The position numbers were made by a program, and so were the translations under genes. From NCBI GenBank assembly GCA_903821335.1, contig CAIJKV010000339.1, positions 33,937-97,936 on the forward strand: DNA of 64,000 nucleotides. The letters are read 5' to 3'. Below are positions 53,894 to 64,000 of this stretch, piece by piece; positions within the stretch are counted from its first letter, which is position 1; each line of letters opens with the position of its first letter. Source of the DNA: an uncultured beta proteobacterium (GTDB lineage: Bacteria > Pseudomonadota > Gammaproteobacteria > Burkholderiales > Burkholderiaceae_B). The notes below the pieces were generated by a model, which did not search any database, was not told where the DNA came from, and saw only the letters and a program-made list of their open reading frames with translations.

Positions 53894-54549
53894 TTGCTGC
53901 CGAGTCGTGGCTCGGTCCCTGCCAACAGGCGGCTGATGTTGGCGCGATGCCGGTAAAGCAGGAACAGGGCGATGATGACCAGCACGATCGTCAGAGGTGG
54001 GTAGGCTGTCCAGGCAAGATTGCCGCCAAAAACGTAGAAAAAGGGCGCAAAAATCGCACACACTATTGCCGCCAGTGACGAATACCGGAAAAAGACTGCG
54101 ATGATCAGCCAGGTGGCCATGGCCGCGATTGCCATCAGCGGCTCGATCGCAATCATCACGCCCAGTGCAGTCGCAACGCCCTTGCCACCCTTGAACTTCA
54201 GGAAAACAGGATAGAGGTGGCCCAGGAACACCGCGAGTGCCGCCACCGCGACCACCGGGACGCTTGCGCCCAGCTTGGCGACCAGCCAGACAGCGAACCA
54301 GCCTTTGGCGGCATCGCCCAGCAAGGTCAGCACGGCGGCAGACTTGTTGCCCGAGCGCAGCACGTTGGTGGCCCCGGGGTTGCCTGAGCCGTAGGAACGG
54401 GGATCCTGCAAACCATACAGCCTGCTGACCACCACAGCAAAAGGCACCGAACCAATCAGGTAGGCCAGCACGACGAGGGCCGGGTTCATGAGGAAGGGGG
54501 GCAAAAAGCTCATCGGTATGTTCAGCGGTGAAGGGGGAATGGCTGTCAT
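53878..54549 (-). CDS. plsY: glycerol-3-phosphate acyltransferase PlsY
   Basis: A 223-residue inner-membrane enzyme with about five membrane segments. It transfers acyl from acyl-phosphate to glycerol-3-phosphate, the first step of phospholipid synthesis. The three motifs are present: [22 protein letters not shown] and the later membrane region around FFRYSSLAA. The start is uncertain: ATG 54549, 54513 or 54489 ([17 protein letters not shown], closest to the usual length). It is divergent from surE, and plsY-tsaD convergence is common in this order. Confidence 0.94.
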   Translation of the reverse strand: MTAIPPSPLNIPMSFLPPFLMNPALVVLAYLIGSVPFAVVVSRLYGLQDPRSYGSGNPGATNVLRSGNKSAAVLTLLGDAAKGWFAVWLVAKLGASVPVVAVAALAVFLGHLYPVFLKFKGGKGVATALGVMIAIEPLMAIAAMATWLIIAVFFRYSSLAAIVCAIFAPFFYVFGGNLAWTAYPPLTIVLVIIALFLLYRHRANISRLLAGTEPRLGSKKKTR

Positions 54550-54652
54550 TCTATCTCGCGCTGCCCATATTTGGCCGGAACTTCGGCGTTTGGCGACGAT
54601 CCTGCAGGTACAATCACGCTCAGCAATACATTGACTTTTTATAGCGTGGACG

Positions 54653-55408
54653 ATGCATATTCTGGTTTCAAACGACGATGGCTACAACGCTCCGGGCCTC
54701 GAAGCGCTGGTGGAAGCGTTGCGCGACCTGGCTGAAATCACCGTCGTGGCGCCCGAGGTGAACCATAGTGGCGCATCAAATTCCCTGACCCTCAGTCGCC
54801 CGCTGGCTGTCCGAAAGGCGCCTAACGGCTTTCTGTACGTCAATGGCACGCCCTCTGACTGCGTGCATGTCGCCATGACCGGCCTGCTCGACAAACGTCC
54901 GGACCTGATTGTGTCTGGTATCAACAACGGCGCCAATATGGGCGACGACACGCTGTATTCCGGTACGGTCGCCGCTGCGGCCGAAGGCTTCCTGTTTGGC
55001 GTGCCTTCCATGGCTTTTTCGCTGGTCGAAAAAGGGTGGGAAAATCTCGATAGCGCGGTGGACGGTGCCCGGCGCCTGATTGCCTTGCAACTGACCGCGC
55101 CGGTGGCCGAGCCGATCTTGCTCAATGTTAATTTCCCTAATCTTGCCGCCGCTGCAGTGCGTGGAATTGAAGTGACACGCCTGGGCAAACGCCATCCCTC
55201 TCAGCCTGTGGTGCGCTCGGCGACCCCCTATGGCGAGACGGTGTACTGGATCGGGCCCTCAGGCGAGGCCAACGACGCCTCGACTGGCACGGATTTTGAT
55301 GCGGTGACGCGTGGGTACGTGTCCGTGACGCCGTTGCGCCTTGACTTGACGAATCATGTCCAGCTTTCGCTGATTTCAGAATGGGTGCGTCCGCTATGTG
55401 GCCACTAA
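54653..55408 (+). CDS. surE: 5'/3'-nucleotidase SurE
   Basis: A 251-residue metal-dependent nucleotidase. The SurE acidic pair is at residues 8-9 ([11 protein letters not shown]), with further ligands in [14 protein letters not shown] (Ser) and [10 protein letters not shown] (Asn). It acts on nucleoside monophosphates and short polyphosphates. Its 3' end overlaps pcm by 28 bases, so surE-pcm-nlpD form one translation-coupled set. Confidence 0.96.
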   Translation: MHILVSNDDGYNAPGLEALVEALRDLAEITVVAPEVNHSGASNSLTLSRPLAVRKAPNGFLYVNGTPSDCVHVAMTGLLDKRPDLIVSGINNGANMGDDTLYSGTVAAAAEGFLFGVPSMAFSLVEKGWENLDSAVDGARRLIALQLTAPVAEPILLNVNFPNLAAAAVRGIEVTRLGKRHPSQPVVRSATPYGETVYWIGPSGEANDASTGTDFDAVTRGYVSVTPLRLDLTNHVQLSLISEWVRPLCGH

Positions 55409-56208
55409 AGCCGGTACGGCTGCTGTCACCGACGCGCGACCCACAAGGCAAGGTCGGACGCGGGTTGGCCGGTATCACTACGACCAACAGCAACACCCGT
55501 ATTTCAGCCTCGCGCTTGCCGCGCGCCACCGAGACCGTACCGGCCAGGCTGGGCGGCTCGGAAAACCTCGGCCTCAATTCCGAACGCCTGCGCGCCGCGA
55601 TGATCCAGCGGCTGCGTGACCAGGGCATCGTGGACGAACGTGTGCTCGCCGCCATGCAGATGATTCCCAGGCATGCGTTCGTCGACGAAGCGCTTGCCAG
55701 CCGCGCTTATGACGATGCGGCACTGCCAATCGGGCACGGGCAAACCATTTCACAGCCTTGGGTGGTCGCGCGTATGATCGCGGCGGTGTGTGAACAGGGG
55801 TTGCCCGCACGCGTGCTTGAGGTCGGCACCGGGTGTGGTTACCAGGCCGCCGTCATGGCACAAGTATTTTCGCAGGTCTATTCAATCGAACGCATTCGCG
55901 GGTTGTACGATATGGCTAAGGAACAGATGCGCGCGTTGCGCCTGACCAAGGTGCGGTTGACCTTTGGCGACGGCATGGCCGGGTTGCCGGGATCTGCCCC
56001 TTTTGACGCCATTGTGGTGGCAGCAGCCGGTATTCGCATTCCGCAGGCGCTGCTCGGGCAACTTTCGGTGGGTGGCATATTGATTGCACCCGAGGGTTCG
56101 ACTGCTCAGCGTCTGGTCCGCATTCAGCGCCTGGGCGCGGCAGCCTGGGACCGGCAAGAACTCGAGGCGGTAAGATTCGTTCCGCTCAAAGCAGGAGTAC
56201 AAGGATGA
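55381..56208 (+). CDS. pcm: protein-L-isoaspartate O-methyltransferase
   Basis: A 275-residue enzyme against about 210 in E. coli; the extra 60-70 residues at the N-terminus ([26 protein letters not shown]...) look disordered. The catalytic core starts near [24 protein letters not shown]. The SAM motif is [17 protein letters not shown]; the substrate loop is [11 protein letters not shown]. It repairs isoaspartyl sites in aged proteins. The start overlaps surE; ATG 55396 is also possible. Its stop overlaps the next ATG (ATGA). Confidence 0.94.
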   Translation: MGASAMWPLKPVRLLSPTRDPQGKVGRGLAGITTTNSNTRISASRLPRATETVPARLGGSENLGLNSERLRAAMIQRLRDQGIVDERVLAAMQMIPRHAFVDEALASRAYDDAALPIGHGQTISQPWVVARMIAAVCEQGLPARVLEVGTGCGYQAAVMAQVFSQVYSIERIRGLYDMAKEQMRALRLTKVRLTFGDGMAGLPGSAPFDAIVVAAAGIRIPQALLGQLSVGGILIAPEGSTAQRLVRIQRLGAAAWDRQELEAVRFVPLKAGVQG

Positions 56209-57056
56209 GCAAACAGGAGAAAGTTATGCTCGTAGGGCAGGTTGCACAGCATCGTTCGGTGCATCATTCTGACGCCTCGCGGCGCATGATTTCCAACAGT
56301 TTAAGAGTCCTGGCGGTGGTGGCTTTCGCAGGACTTGTCACGGGTTGCGCAGGGACGTCGGGCAGCAAGGCGCCGGTCAATGACCTGAGCGGCGCCTCAA
56401 CGACCTCGGCGGGGCCCAGCATTCCTAGCTACACCGTCAAGCCGGGTGATACCCTGGTCAAGATCGCCCGCAGTACGGGTGTCGACGAAAATACGATCAA
56501 ACGGCTCAATAACCTGTCCAATCCGAACATGATCCGGGTGGGCCAGGTGCTCAAGATGTCCGATAAGGCCGATCAGTCGGTGGCAGGTGCCGCGCCCGTC
56601 GTGGCGTCTTCCAGGCCTGAAGCACGCCCGCTCGATCAGTCTGCCGGCTCGGCGCCACCTGACGCCAACCCGGCGCGCGCAGTCGATGCCAGCGTGATCA
56701 ACTGGGGTTGGCCGGCCAAGGGCAAGGTGATTCAAGGGTTTACCGCTGGCACCAAAGGCATCGACATCGCGGGTAATCCAGGCGACGCGATCGAAGCTGC
56801 TGCCAACGGCAAAGTCATGTACGCAGGAAACGGCGTGCGTGGCCTGGGCAACCTGGTGATTGTCAACCATGACAATGGGTTCATCACGGCCTACGCGCAC
56901 AACAAGATCCTGCTGGTTAAAACTGGACAGGATGTCAAGAAGGGCGCCAAAATCGCCGAAATGGGGCAGACCGACACGACTTCCACGCGGCTGCATTTCG
57001 AAGTCCGACGCCAGGGCACGCCGGTCGATCCTCTGCAATATCTGCCCGCCAAGTAA
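56205..57056 (+). CDS. nlpD: NlpD-type lipoprotein, LysM plus degenerate M23 domain
   Basis: A 283-residue outer-membrane lipoprotein candidate with lipobox LVTG-Cys48. A LysM domain (YTVKPGDTLVKIARSTGVDENTIKRLNNLSNPNMIRVGQVLKM) binds peptidoglycan. The C-terminal LytM/M23 domain has KGIDIAGNPGD where active enzymes have a metal-binding H-x3-D, so it lacks the histidine, as NlpD and EnvC do. NlpD activates the cell-separation amidase AmiC. ATG 56205 (AGGAG seven ahead, ATGA overlap) and ATG 56226 (AGGAG six ahead) are both plausible starts. rpoS does not follow. Confidence 0.93.
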   Translation: MSKQEKVMLVGQVAQHRSVHHSDASRRMISNSLRVLAVVAFAGLVTGCAGTSGSKAPVNDLSGASTTSAGPSIPSYTVKPGDTLVKIARSTGVDENTIKRLNNLSNPNMIRVGQVLKMSDKADQSVAGAAPVVASSRPEARPLDQSAGSAPPDANPARAVDASVINWGWPAKGKVIQGFTAGTKGIDIAGNPGDAIEAAANGKVMYAGNGVRGLGNLVIVNHDNGFITAYAHNKILLVKTGQDVKKGAKIAEMGQTDTTSTRLHFEVRRQGTPVDPLQYLPAK

Positions 57057-57060
57057 TTTA

Positions 57061-57144
57061 GCCTCGCGCGCGGCCTCACGCTGAGCCTTGCGCCCAGCCG
57101 CGCGTTCAGCGTGTCGCTTAGCCTCGCGCTCAGCCTCACGCACG
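57061..57144 (-). repeat. seven 12-bp imperfect repeats downstream of nlpD
   Basis: Seven units of 12 bases with consensus GCCTCGCGCTCA (for example GCCTCACGCTGA, GCCTTGCGCCCA, GCCTCGCGCTCA). On the minus strand they would encode EAER/EAKR/HAER-like tetrapeptides, but no gene there is supported. The array starts five bases past the nlpD stop. Confidence 0.85.
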
Positions 57145-57294
57145 GCGCGGTCGCCTGTTCACGTTCTCGTGCCGGTGCAAGCCTGGTCGCTGGGGCGAAA
57201 CGGCTTGAAACAACTGGATCGCCCCAGACCGCGCGGTGCCACCGTGATCACGTGCATAATTCAAACGCGTAAAGAAAAACAGGAGATTGAAGCA

Positions 57295-57837
57295 ATGAAT
57301 TTGAATCTGAGTCGTCCTTTGATTGCAGGACTGGGTTTCGTCCTGGCGATGTCCGCCGCCTTCGCGCAGGTTCCGGGCGCAGCAGGGACATCGGGCGGTG
57401 TGGCTGTTCCGGTGTTGCCGGGTCCAGGCGCGGGTCCTCGCCCAGCCGAACCGATTGGTGTGGTTGACCCCGCCACGGTTGGAATTTTCCCTGAATTGCT
57501 AATTCGGGAAATGGCGTTGTCCGCAGAGCAACAGACCCAACTCGACGCCGCGCAAAATTCCCGCAAGGCGATGTGGGCGGCCAACCGGGTCACCAAGCAG
57601 AATGAATACGATGCCCTGAGCAAGGAAATGGGCAAGGGCAATGCCTTTGACCCACGTGTGGTGATCGCCATGCGCAAGACCGCCCGCGCCGAAATGGAGA
57701 CACGCATGGACAACGTCCAGGCGCTTTGGCTACAGTTCTGGGACGCTCTGAACCCCAAGCAGCGTTCAACGCTGTTGAGCTACATGTTGGCCCAGCACGA
57801 GCGTCATGGCAAGTTGCGCCGCCCGCCACCAAAATAA
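57295..57837 (+). CDS. small periplasmic protein, Spy/CpxP-like (LTXXQ) features
   Basis: A 180-residue exported protein. The signal peptide MNLNLSRPLIAGLGFVLAMSAAFAQ is followed by a Pro/Gly-rich stretch (VPVLPGPGAGPRPAEP), then an alpha-helical part with repeated LSAEQQTQLDAAQ and LNPKQRSTLLSYMLAQH segments, like the LTXXQ motifs of Spy/CpxP proteins. That suggests periplasmic chaperone or stress-sensing work, but the match is by pattern only. ATG 57295 has CAGGAG upstream; the ORF-track start 57088 lies in the repeat array. It occupies the slot between nlpD and rlmD. Confidence 0.7.
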   Translation: MNLNLSRPLIAGLGFVLAMSAAFAQVPGAAGTSGGVAVPVLPGPGAGPRPAEPIGVVDPATVGIFPELLIREMALSAEQQTQLDAAQNSRKAMWAANRVTKQNEYDALSKEMGKGNAFDPRVVIAMRKTARAEMETRMDNVQALWLQFWDALNPKQRSTLLSYMLAQHERHGKLRRPPPK

Positions 57838-57872
57838 ATCTTACAATCCCATCCTTGTCGTAAGGATGGTTC

Positions 57873-59180
57873 ATGTCTGCTGAAATTCTTGAAGTGCAAT
57901 CGCTGGACCTCGAAGCGCGTGGAATTGCGCGCCGCGAGGGGAAAGTCGTTTTTATCGAAGGGGCGTTGCCCACTGAGCGCGTCACCGTGCGTACGCTCAG
58001 GCAAAAGCCCTCCTACGAGATTGCGCGGGTCGAGAACATCCTTCGGGAATCTTCCCAGCGCGTATCACCGCGTTGCGCGCATTTCGAGGTGTGTGGTGGC
58101 TGCCTCATGCAGCATCTTGAGCCCACCGCGCAGGTGGCCGTCAAGCAGCGCGCACTGGAAGACGCCCTGTCACATATCGGCTCGGTCAGACCCGAACGTG
58201 TGCTGCCACCCTTGCATGGCCCGTCATGGGGCTATCGTTACAGGGCACGCTTGTCGGTGCGCTGGGTCGCCAAGAAAGATGCAGTGCTGGTTGGCTTTCG
58301 CGAGCGCAAGACCAGCTATGTGGCTGACATACAGACCTGTCATGTCCTGCCACCGCATGTGGCGGCGCTGTTATTGCCGCTACGCACCCTGATCAAGAGC
58401 ATGTCGGGCCCCGATCGTGTGCCACAGATCGAGGTCGCGGTCGGCGACGCTGTGACGGCGCTGGTACTGCGTCACCTTGCACCGTTGACCGAACAAGATG
58501 AGGACCTGCTGCGCGCGTTCGCCACGCGTCACAACGTGCAGTGGTGGTTGCAGTCCAAGGGACCCGATACGGTTCATGCCATGGTGCCCGAACACGAGGA
58601 CCAACTCGCCTATACGTTGCCAGAGTTTGGCTTGCGCATGCCGTACCGGCCGACCGATTTCACCCAGGTCAACATGGCCATCAACCGGTCGCTGGTGTCG
58701 CGCGCGCTCAAGCTGCTGGGCGCGCAACCCGGTGACCGCGCGGCCGATCTGTTCTGTGGGCTGGGAAATTTTACGTTGCCCCTGGCGACACAGGCACGCG
58801 AGGTGGTCGGAATCGATGGCAGCGAGCCCCTGACTGCTCGTGCCCAACAAGCGGCTGAGCAGGCCAACATCCATCATGTGCAATTCCAGACACTCAATTT
58901 GTTTGAGGTTGATTTGCCATGGCTGCAAAGTCTGGGCAAGTTTGATCGCATCCTGATCGACCCGCCGCGCGAAGGCGCCCAGGCCGTTTCACAGGCGCTG
59001 GCGCAGTTGCCGGGCGACCAGCGACCTGCCCGCATTGTGTACGTGTCGTGTAGCCCCGCTACGCTCGCGAGAGACGCATCGATCCTGGTCAACGAAGGCG
59101 GATACACGCTTAAAGCGGCTGGCGTGATCAATATGTTCCCGCATACGGGTCACGTGGAATCGATTGCGGTATTTGAATAG
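57873..59180 (+). CDS. rlmD: 23S rRNA (uracil-1939-C5)-methyltransferase RlmD
   Basis: A 435-residue SAM enzyme. An N-terminal TRAM domain (about 1-55) precedes the [4Fe-4S] cysteines [10 protein letters not shown] with a fourth in QTCHVL. The catalytic domain has [14 protein letters not shown], the IDPPREGA loop, and nucleophile Cys in [12 protein letters not shown]. It methylates U1939 of 23S rRNA, and its cluster links it to the isc system. It converges on argH. Confidence 0.95.
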   Translation: MSAEILEVQSLDLEARGIARREGKVVFIEGALPTERVTVRTLRQKPSYEIARVENILRESSQRVSPRCAHFEVCGGCLMQHLEPTAQVAVKQRALEDALSHIGSVRPERVLPPLHGPSWGYRYRARLSVRWVAKKDAVLVGFRERKTSYVADIQTCHVLPPHVAALLLPLRTLIKSMSGPDRVPQIEVAVGDAVTALVLRHLAPLTEQDEDLLRAFATRHNVQWWLQSKGPDTVHAMVPEHEDQLAYTLPEFGLRMPYRPTDFTQVNMAINRSLVSRALKLLGAQPGDRAADLFCGLGNFTLPLATQAREVVGIDGSEPLTARAQQAAEQANIHHVQFQTLNLFEVDLPWLQSLGKFDRILIDPPREGAQAVSQALAQLPGDQRPARIVYVSCSPATLARDASILVNEGGYTLKAAGVINMFPHTGHVESIAVFE

Positions 59181-59204
59181 CGTGCTTGCTCCTTGCGTGC
59201 CGGT

Positions 59205-60623
59205 TCAGGCCGTTTGCGCAAGGATTTTCTGAGCGGCCTCTCGTACGCGTACGGGTGCAGTGCCACCAATATGCGCACGCGCAGCGACCGAGCCTTCCAG
59301 CGTCAAAACCGAATGCACATCGTCCTGGACGGCGGCGTGAAACTGCCGCAGCTCGGCGACACTCAAGTCGGCAAGGTCGCAACCCTTTAGTTCGCATTCG
59401 CGCACGGCGTGGGCCACGGCCTCGTGTGCGTCGCGAAAGGGCACGCCGCGCTTGACGAGGTAGTCGGCCAGATCCGTGGCGGTTGCAAACCCCTGGAGCG
59501 CGGCCGCACGCATGGCCTCGGGCTTGACGCGGATACCGCCCACCAGATCGACGAAAATGGTCAAGGTGTCGCGTACCGTGTCCGCGCTGTCAAAAAGGCC
59601 TTCCTTGTCTTCCTGGTTGTCCTTGTTGTACGCCAGCGGCTGGCCTTTCATCAGCGTGAGCAGGGCGACCAGGTTGCCGTTCACGCGCCCGGTTTTCCCG
59701 CGGGCGAGTTCAGGGACATCTGGATTTTTTTTCTGGGGCATGATCGAGCTGCCGGTGCAGAAACGATCCGCCAGGTCGATAAAGCCCACGCGTGGGCTCA
59801 TCCAGATCACCAGCTCCTCGGAAAGGCGGGAAATGTGGGTCATGATCAGCGCCGCCGCGGCGCAGAATTCGATCGCGAAGTCACGATCGGAGACCGCATC
59901 AAGGGAGTTGCGGCAGACATCGTCAAAACCAAGCAAGTCGGCGACTTGGGGGCGGTCAATTGGAAAACTCGTTCCGGCCAGTGCCGCAGCGCCCAGCGGA
60001 AGAACATTGACGCGCTTGCGGCAATCGGCCAGGCGATCGGCATCGCGGCCAAACATTTCGGCATACGCCAGCAGATGGTGCCCAAACGTCACGGGTTGTG
60101 CCACCTGCATGTGTGTGAAACCGGGTAGTATCGTCCCCGCTTCGGCCAGGGCGACGGTCGCCAGCGCATGGCGGAATTGTTGCAGCAACACGATCAGCGT
60201 GTCGATCTCGGTGCGCAGCCACAGGCGGATATCGGTCGCGACCTGATCGTTGCGTGAGCGACCCGTGTGCAGGCGTTTACCCGCGTCACCGACGAGTTCA
60301 ACCAGCCGTTTTTCGATATTGAGATGCACGTCTTCGAGGTCAATCAGCCACTGGAACTGGCCGGCCAGGATTTCGTCACGTATCTGGGCCATGCCGCGCC
60401 GGATATCGGCGAAATCCTGCGGGGTGATAACCTGAACAGTCGCCAGCATTTCTGCGTGCGCAAGCGACCCCTGGATGTCGAAGAGCGCCAGGCGCTTGTC
60501 GAAATCAACCGAAGCGGTGTAGCGTTTCACCAAGTCCGAGACGGGCTCTGAAAAGCGTGCCGACCAGGCCTGTGCCTTGTTGTCGAACTGGTTTTGGGTA
60601 GGGGCAGGGGGTTTTTTCATCAT
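59205..60623 (-). CDS. argH: argininosuccinate lyase
   Basis: A 472-residue fumarase/aspartase-superfamily lyase that makes arginine and fumarate, the last arginine step. [12 protein letters not shown] and the signature [12 protein letters not shown] are intact. ATG 60623 or 60620 (consecutive ATG codons, [24 protein letters not shown]); the ORF track starts upstream at 60683. It is divergent from nadE and stands apart from other arg genes. Confidence 0.97.
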   Translation of the reverse strand: MMKKPPAPTQNQFDNKAQAWSARFSEPVSDLVKRYTASVDFDKRLALFDIQGSLAHAEMLATVQVITPQDFADIRRGMAQIRDEILAGQFQWLIDLEDVHLNIEKRLVELVGDAGKRLHTGRSRNDQVATDIRLWLRTEIDTLIVLLQQFRHALATVALAEAGTILPGFTHMQVAQPVTFGHHLLAYAEMFGRDADRLADCRKRVNVLPLGAAALAGTSFPIDRPQVADLLGFDDVCRNSLDAVSDRDFAIEFCAAAALIMTHISRLSEELVIWMSPRVGFIDLADRFCTGSSIMPQKKNPDVPELARGKTGRVNGNLVALLTLMKGQPLAYNKDNQEDKEGLFDSADTVRDTLTIFVDLVGGIRVKPEAMRAAALQGFATATDLADYLVKRGVPFRDAHEAVAHAVRECELKGCDLADLSVAELRQFHAAVQDDVHSVLTLEGSVAARAHIGGTAPVRVREAAQKILAQTA

Positions 60624-60704
60624 CTTTAAATTATAGTTCGGAGCGCACGCCGGGCGGGCGTGCGATAATTTTTTTGATAACAACTTGATTCAAGCAGGAT
60701 GAAT

Positions 60705-62746
<2,042 letters not shown>

Positions 62747-62766
62747 TTCACAGGGTTTCCTGATCG

Positions 62767-62806
62767 GGCGCCGCACGTTGATCGTGTCGGCGCCATTTTC
62801 ACTTTT
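62767..62806 (+). terminator. rho-independent terminator after glnB
   Basis: GGCGCCGCACG pairs with CGTGTCGGCGCC (one bulged T) around TTGAT, then ATTTTCACTTTT. A strong GC stem starting 20 bases past the glnB stop. Confidence 0.8.
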
Positions 62807-62833
62807 ACGCACCTGTTTTGCATCCCTGAAAAT

Positions 62834-64000
62834 ATGAAAACCTTCAACTGGTCCAATCCCTATCCGAGCATCCGTATTCCGCTGTTCGCCCGTAATGTGG
62901 TGTCCACCTCGCATCCGCTTGCTGCGCAGGCGGGGTTGCGCATGCTCCTCAAGGGGGGCTGCGCAGTCGATGCCGCGATTGCCGCGGCTGCCACGATCAC
63001 GCTGGTCGAACCCGTATCCTGTGGCTTGGGCGGTGATGCGTTCGCCATCGTCTGGGATGGCACGCAGCTTCAGGGGCTCAATGCGTCGGGCTATGCCCCC
63101 GCAGCCTGGAACGTTGATTATTTCAAGAACAAATATGGTGTGAACGCCAAAGGGTTCGCCAACGCGCCCAAACGGGGCGTCGACGCCATCACCATCCCGG
63201 GCGTTGTCGCGGGTTGGGCGGCGTTGCATGCGCGCTATGGCAAGTTACCTTTTGCCGATTTGATGGAACCGGCGATTGAAATCGCCGAACGCGGGTATGC
63301 GGTGCCACCGGTGGTGGCTCAAAAATGGGCCGCTGCCGTGCCGGAGTTGAAAGACCAGCCCGGCTTTGCCCAAACCTTCATGCCCAACGGTCGCGCGCCG
63401 CATGTGGGCGAGCGCTTTGTCTTCAAGGACGCGGCCGACACGCTGCGACGCATCGGCGCGACCCTGGGCCGTGACCTCTATGAAGGCCAAACGGCCGAGA
63501 AGGTCATTGACTTCCTGCGGGCCAACGGTGGCGCGCATACGTTGGAAGACCTGCGCAACTACCGCCCGGACTGGGTGACACCCATCTCCAAGAACTATCG
63601 CGGTTACACGTTGCATGAAATTCCGCCGAACGGGCAGGGCATCTCGGCGCTGATGGCGCTTGGCATTCTTGAGCATTTTGATCTTGCCAGCCTGAAAGTC
63701 GATTCTGTCGCGTCGCAGCATATCCAGATCGAAGCCATGAAACTTGCCATGGCTGATCTCTATCGCTATGTGTCTGATCCGCGTTCGATGGAAGTCAACC
63801 CCACGCAGATGCTCGACGACGCCTACCTGGCCTCGCGCGCCAAGCTGATCGATCCGACTCGTGCCACGCACTTCGCACCGGGTCTTCCCGCCACGGGTGG
63901 CACGATTTATCTGACAGTCGCCGATGAAGACGGCATGATGATTTCTTTCATTCAGTCCAACTACATGGGGTTCGGCTCAGGGGTGGTGGTGCCCGGCACA
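62834..64000 (+). CDS. gamma-glutamyltransferase-family protein, C-terminus outside window
   Basis: The first 389 codons of a gene running off the window; the ORF track omits it. It opens MKTFNWSNPYPSIRIPLFARNVVSTSHPLAAQAG and has the Ggt elements GGCAVDAAIAAAATITLVEPVSCGLGGDAFA, IPGVVAGW and EIPPNGQGISALMALGILE. The autoprocessing site with nucleophile Thr is in ATGGTIYLTVADEDG, followed by FIQSNYMGFGSGVVVPGT. There is no signal peptide, so it belongs with the cytosolic YwrD-like branch and may be an acylase or amidase rather than a glutathione enzyme. The RBS is weak. Confidence 0.88.
   Translation, partial: MKTFNWSNPYPSIRIPLFARNVVSTSHPLAAQAGLRMLLKGGCAVDAAIAAAATITLVEPVSCGLGGDAFAIVWDGTQLQGLNASGYAPAAWNVDYFKNKYGVNAKGFANAPKRGVDAITIPGVVAGWAALHARYGKLPFADLMEPAIEIAERGYAVPPVVAQKWAAAVPELKDQPGFAQTFMPNGRAPHVGERFVFKDAADTLRRIGATLGRDLYEGQTAEKVIDFLRANGGAHTLEDLRNYRPDWVTPISKNYRGYTLHEIPPNGQGISALMALGILEHFDLASLKVDSVASQHIQIEAMKLAMADLYRYVSDPRSMEVNPTQMLDDAYLASRAKLIDPTRATHFAPGLPATGGTIYLTVADEDGMMISFIQSNYMGFGSGVVVPGT

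Noticed and set aside
56397-57143. Minus-strand 248-aa ORF starting with EAER/EAKR repeats
   Set aside because: Most of it is antisense to nlpD, and its first part is the 12-bp array. No ribosome binding site or family resemblance; kept only as a repeat.

Overview
The window looks like a chromosome segment of a betaproteobacterium of the order Burkholderiales, most likely family Alcaligenaceae (the Bordetella/Achromobacter/Pusillimonas side). The grounds are gene order (tRNA-Leu, tig, clpP, clpX, lon; LMW-phosphatase then iscRSUA-hscBA-fdx; recJ-prfB-lysS; surE-pcm-nlpD), a Bug-type solute receptor, the fused LivM-LivG transporter, and moderately GC-rich codon use. I see no prophage, insertion sequence, CRISPR array or rRNA. 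Almost every base lies in or next to a conserved gene, and no gene-free stretch exceeds 300 bases.

Layout. 1-6.9 kb: 5' end of dapC (leaving the window), tRNA-Leu(UAG), and the proteostasis block tig-clpP-clpX-lon with hslR. 6.9-11.2 kb (minus strand): lexA with its own SOS box, a Tat-type aldo/keto reductase, an NTP/NDP-exchange-like transporter and an aromatic aminotransferase. 11.3-14.3 kb: uvrB with a repeat-built N-terminal extension, an AT-rich island and a low-molecular-weight tyrosine phosphatase. 14.3-19.7 kb: the complete isc iron-sulphur operon behind two tandem IscR-type boxes. 19.8-22.4 kb: a three-gene carbohydrate/aldehyde cassette (HpcH/HpaI aldolase, hydroxypyruvate-isomerase-like protein, and a duplicated methylglyoxal-synthase-like protein). 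22.4-28.5 kb (minus): an uncharacterised gene, recJ, prfB (with its programmed +1 frameshift), an inserted SDR gene, and lysS.

28.5-34.2 kb: lolC-lolD, tatD and comEC, the last carrying a tandem-repeat insertion. 34.2-38.3 kb: alpha/beta hydrolase, PHP phosphoesterase, greB, an epimerase and a methyltransferase. 38.4-44.3 kb: a transglutaminase-like protein, a HisD paralogue behind a LacI-type operator, a Bug receptor, a HAD hydrolase, tadA and ldcA. 44.3-51 kb (minus): a branched-chain amino-acid ABC transporter (livK-livH-livMG fusion-livF) and an alanine/glycine:cation symporter. 51-57.8 kb: ybiT-like ABC-F, tsaD, plsY, surE-pcm-nlpD and a small periplasmic protein where rpoS would be expected. 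57.8-64 kb: rlmD, argH, nadE, glnB and a gamma-glutamyltransferase-like gene cut by the window end.

Most of the window is housekeeping. The unusual signals are: (i) short tandem repeats with periods of 12-24 bp in or beside uvrB, lolD, comEC, ldcA/livF and nlpD; (ii) the tandem methylglyoxal-synthase-like protein and its cassette; (iii) a transglutaminase homologue that keeps the cysteine but appears to lack its partner residues; (iv) a HisD paralogue that looks catabolic; (v) the apparent absence of rpoS behind nlpD. No wholly new system is demonstrated. Coordinates of starts were chosen from the sequence and differ from the ORF track where noted.
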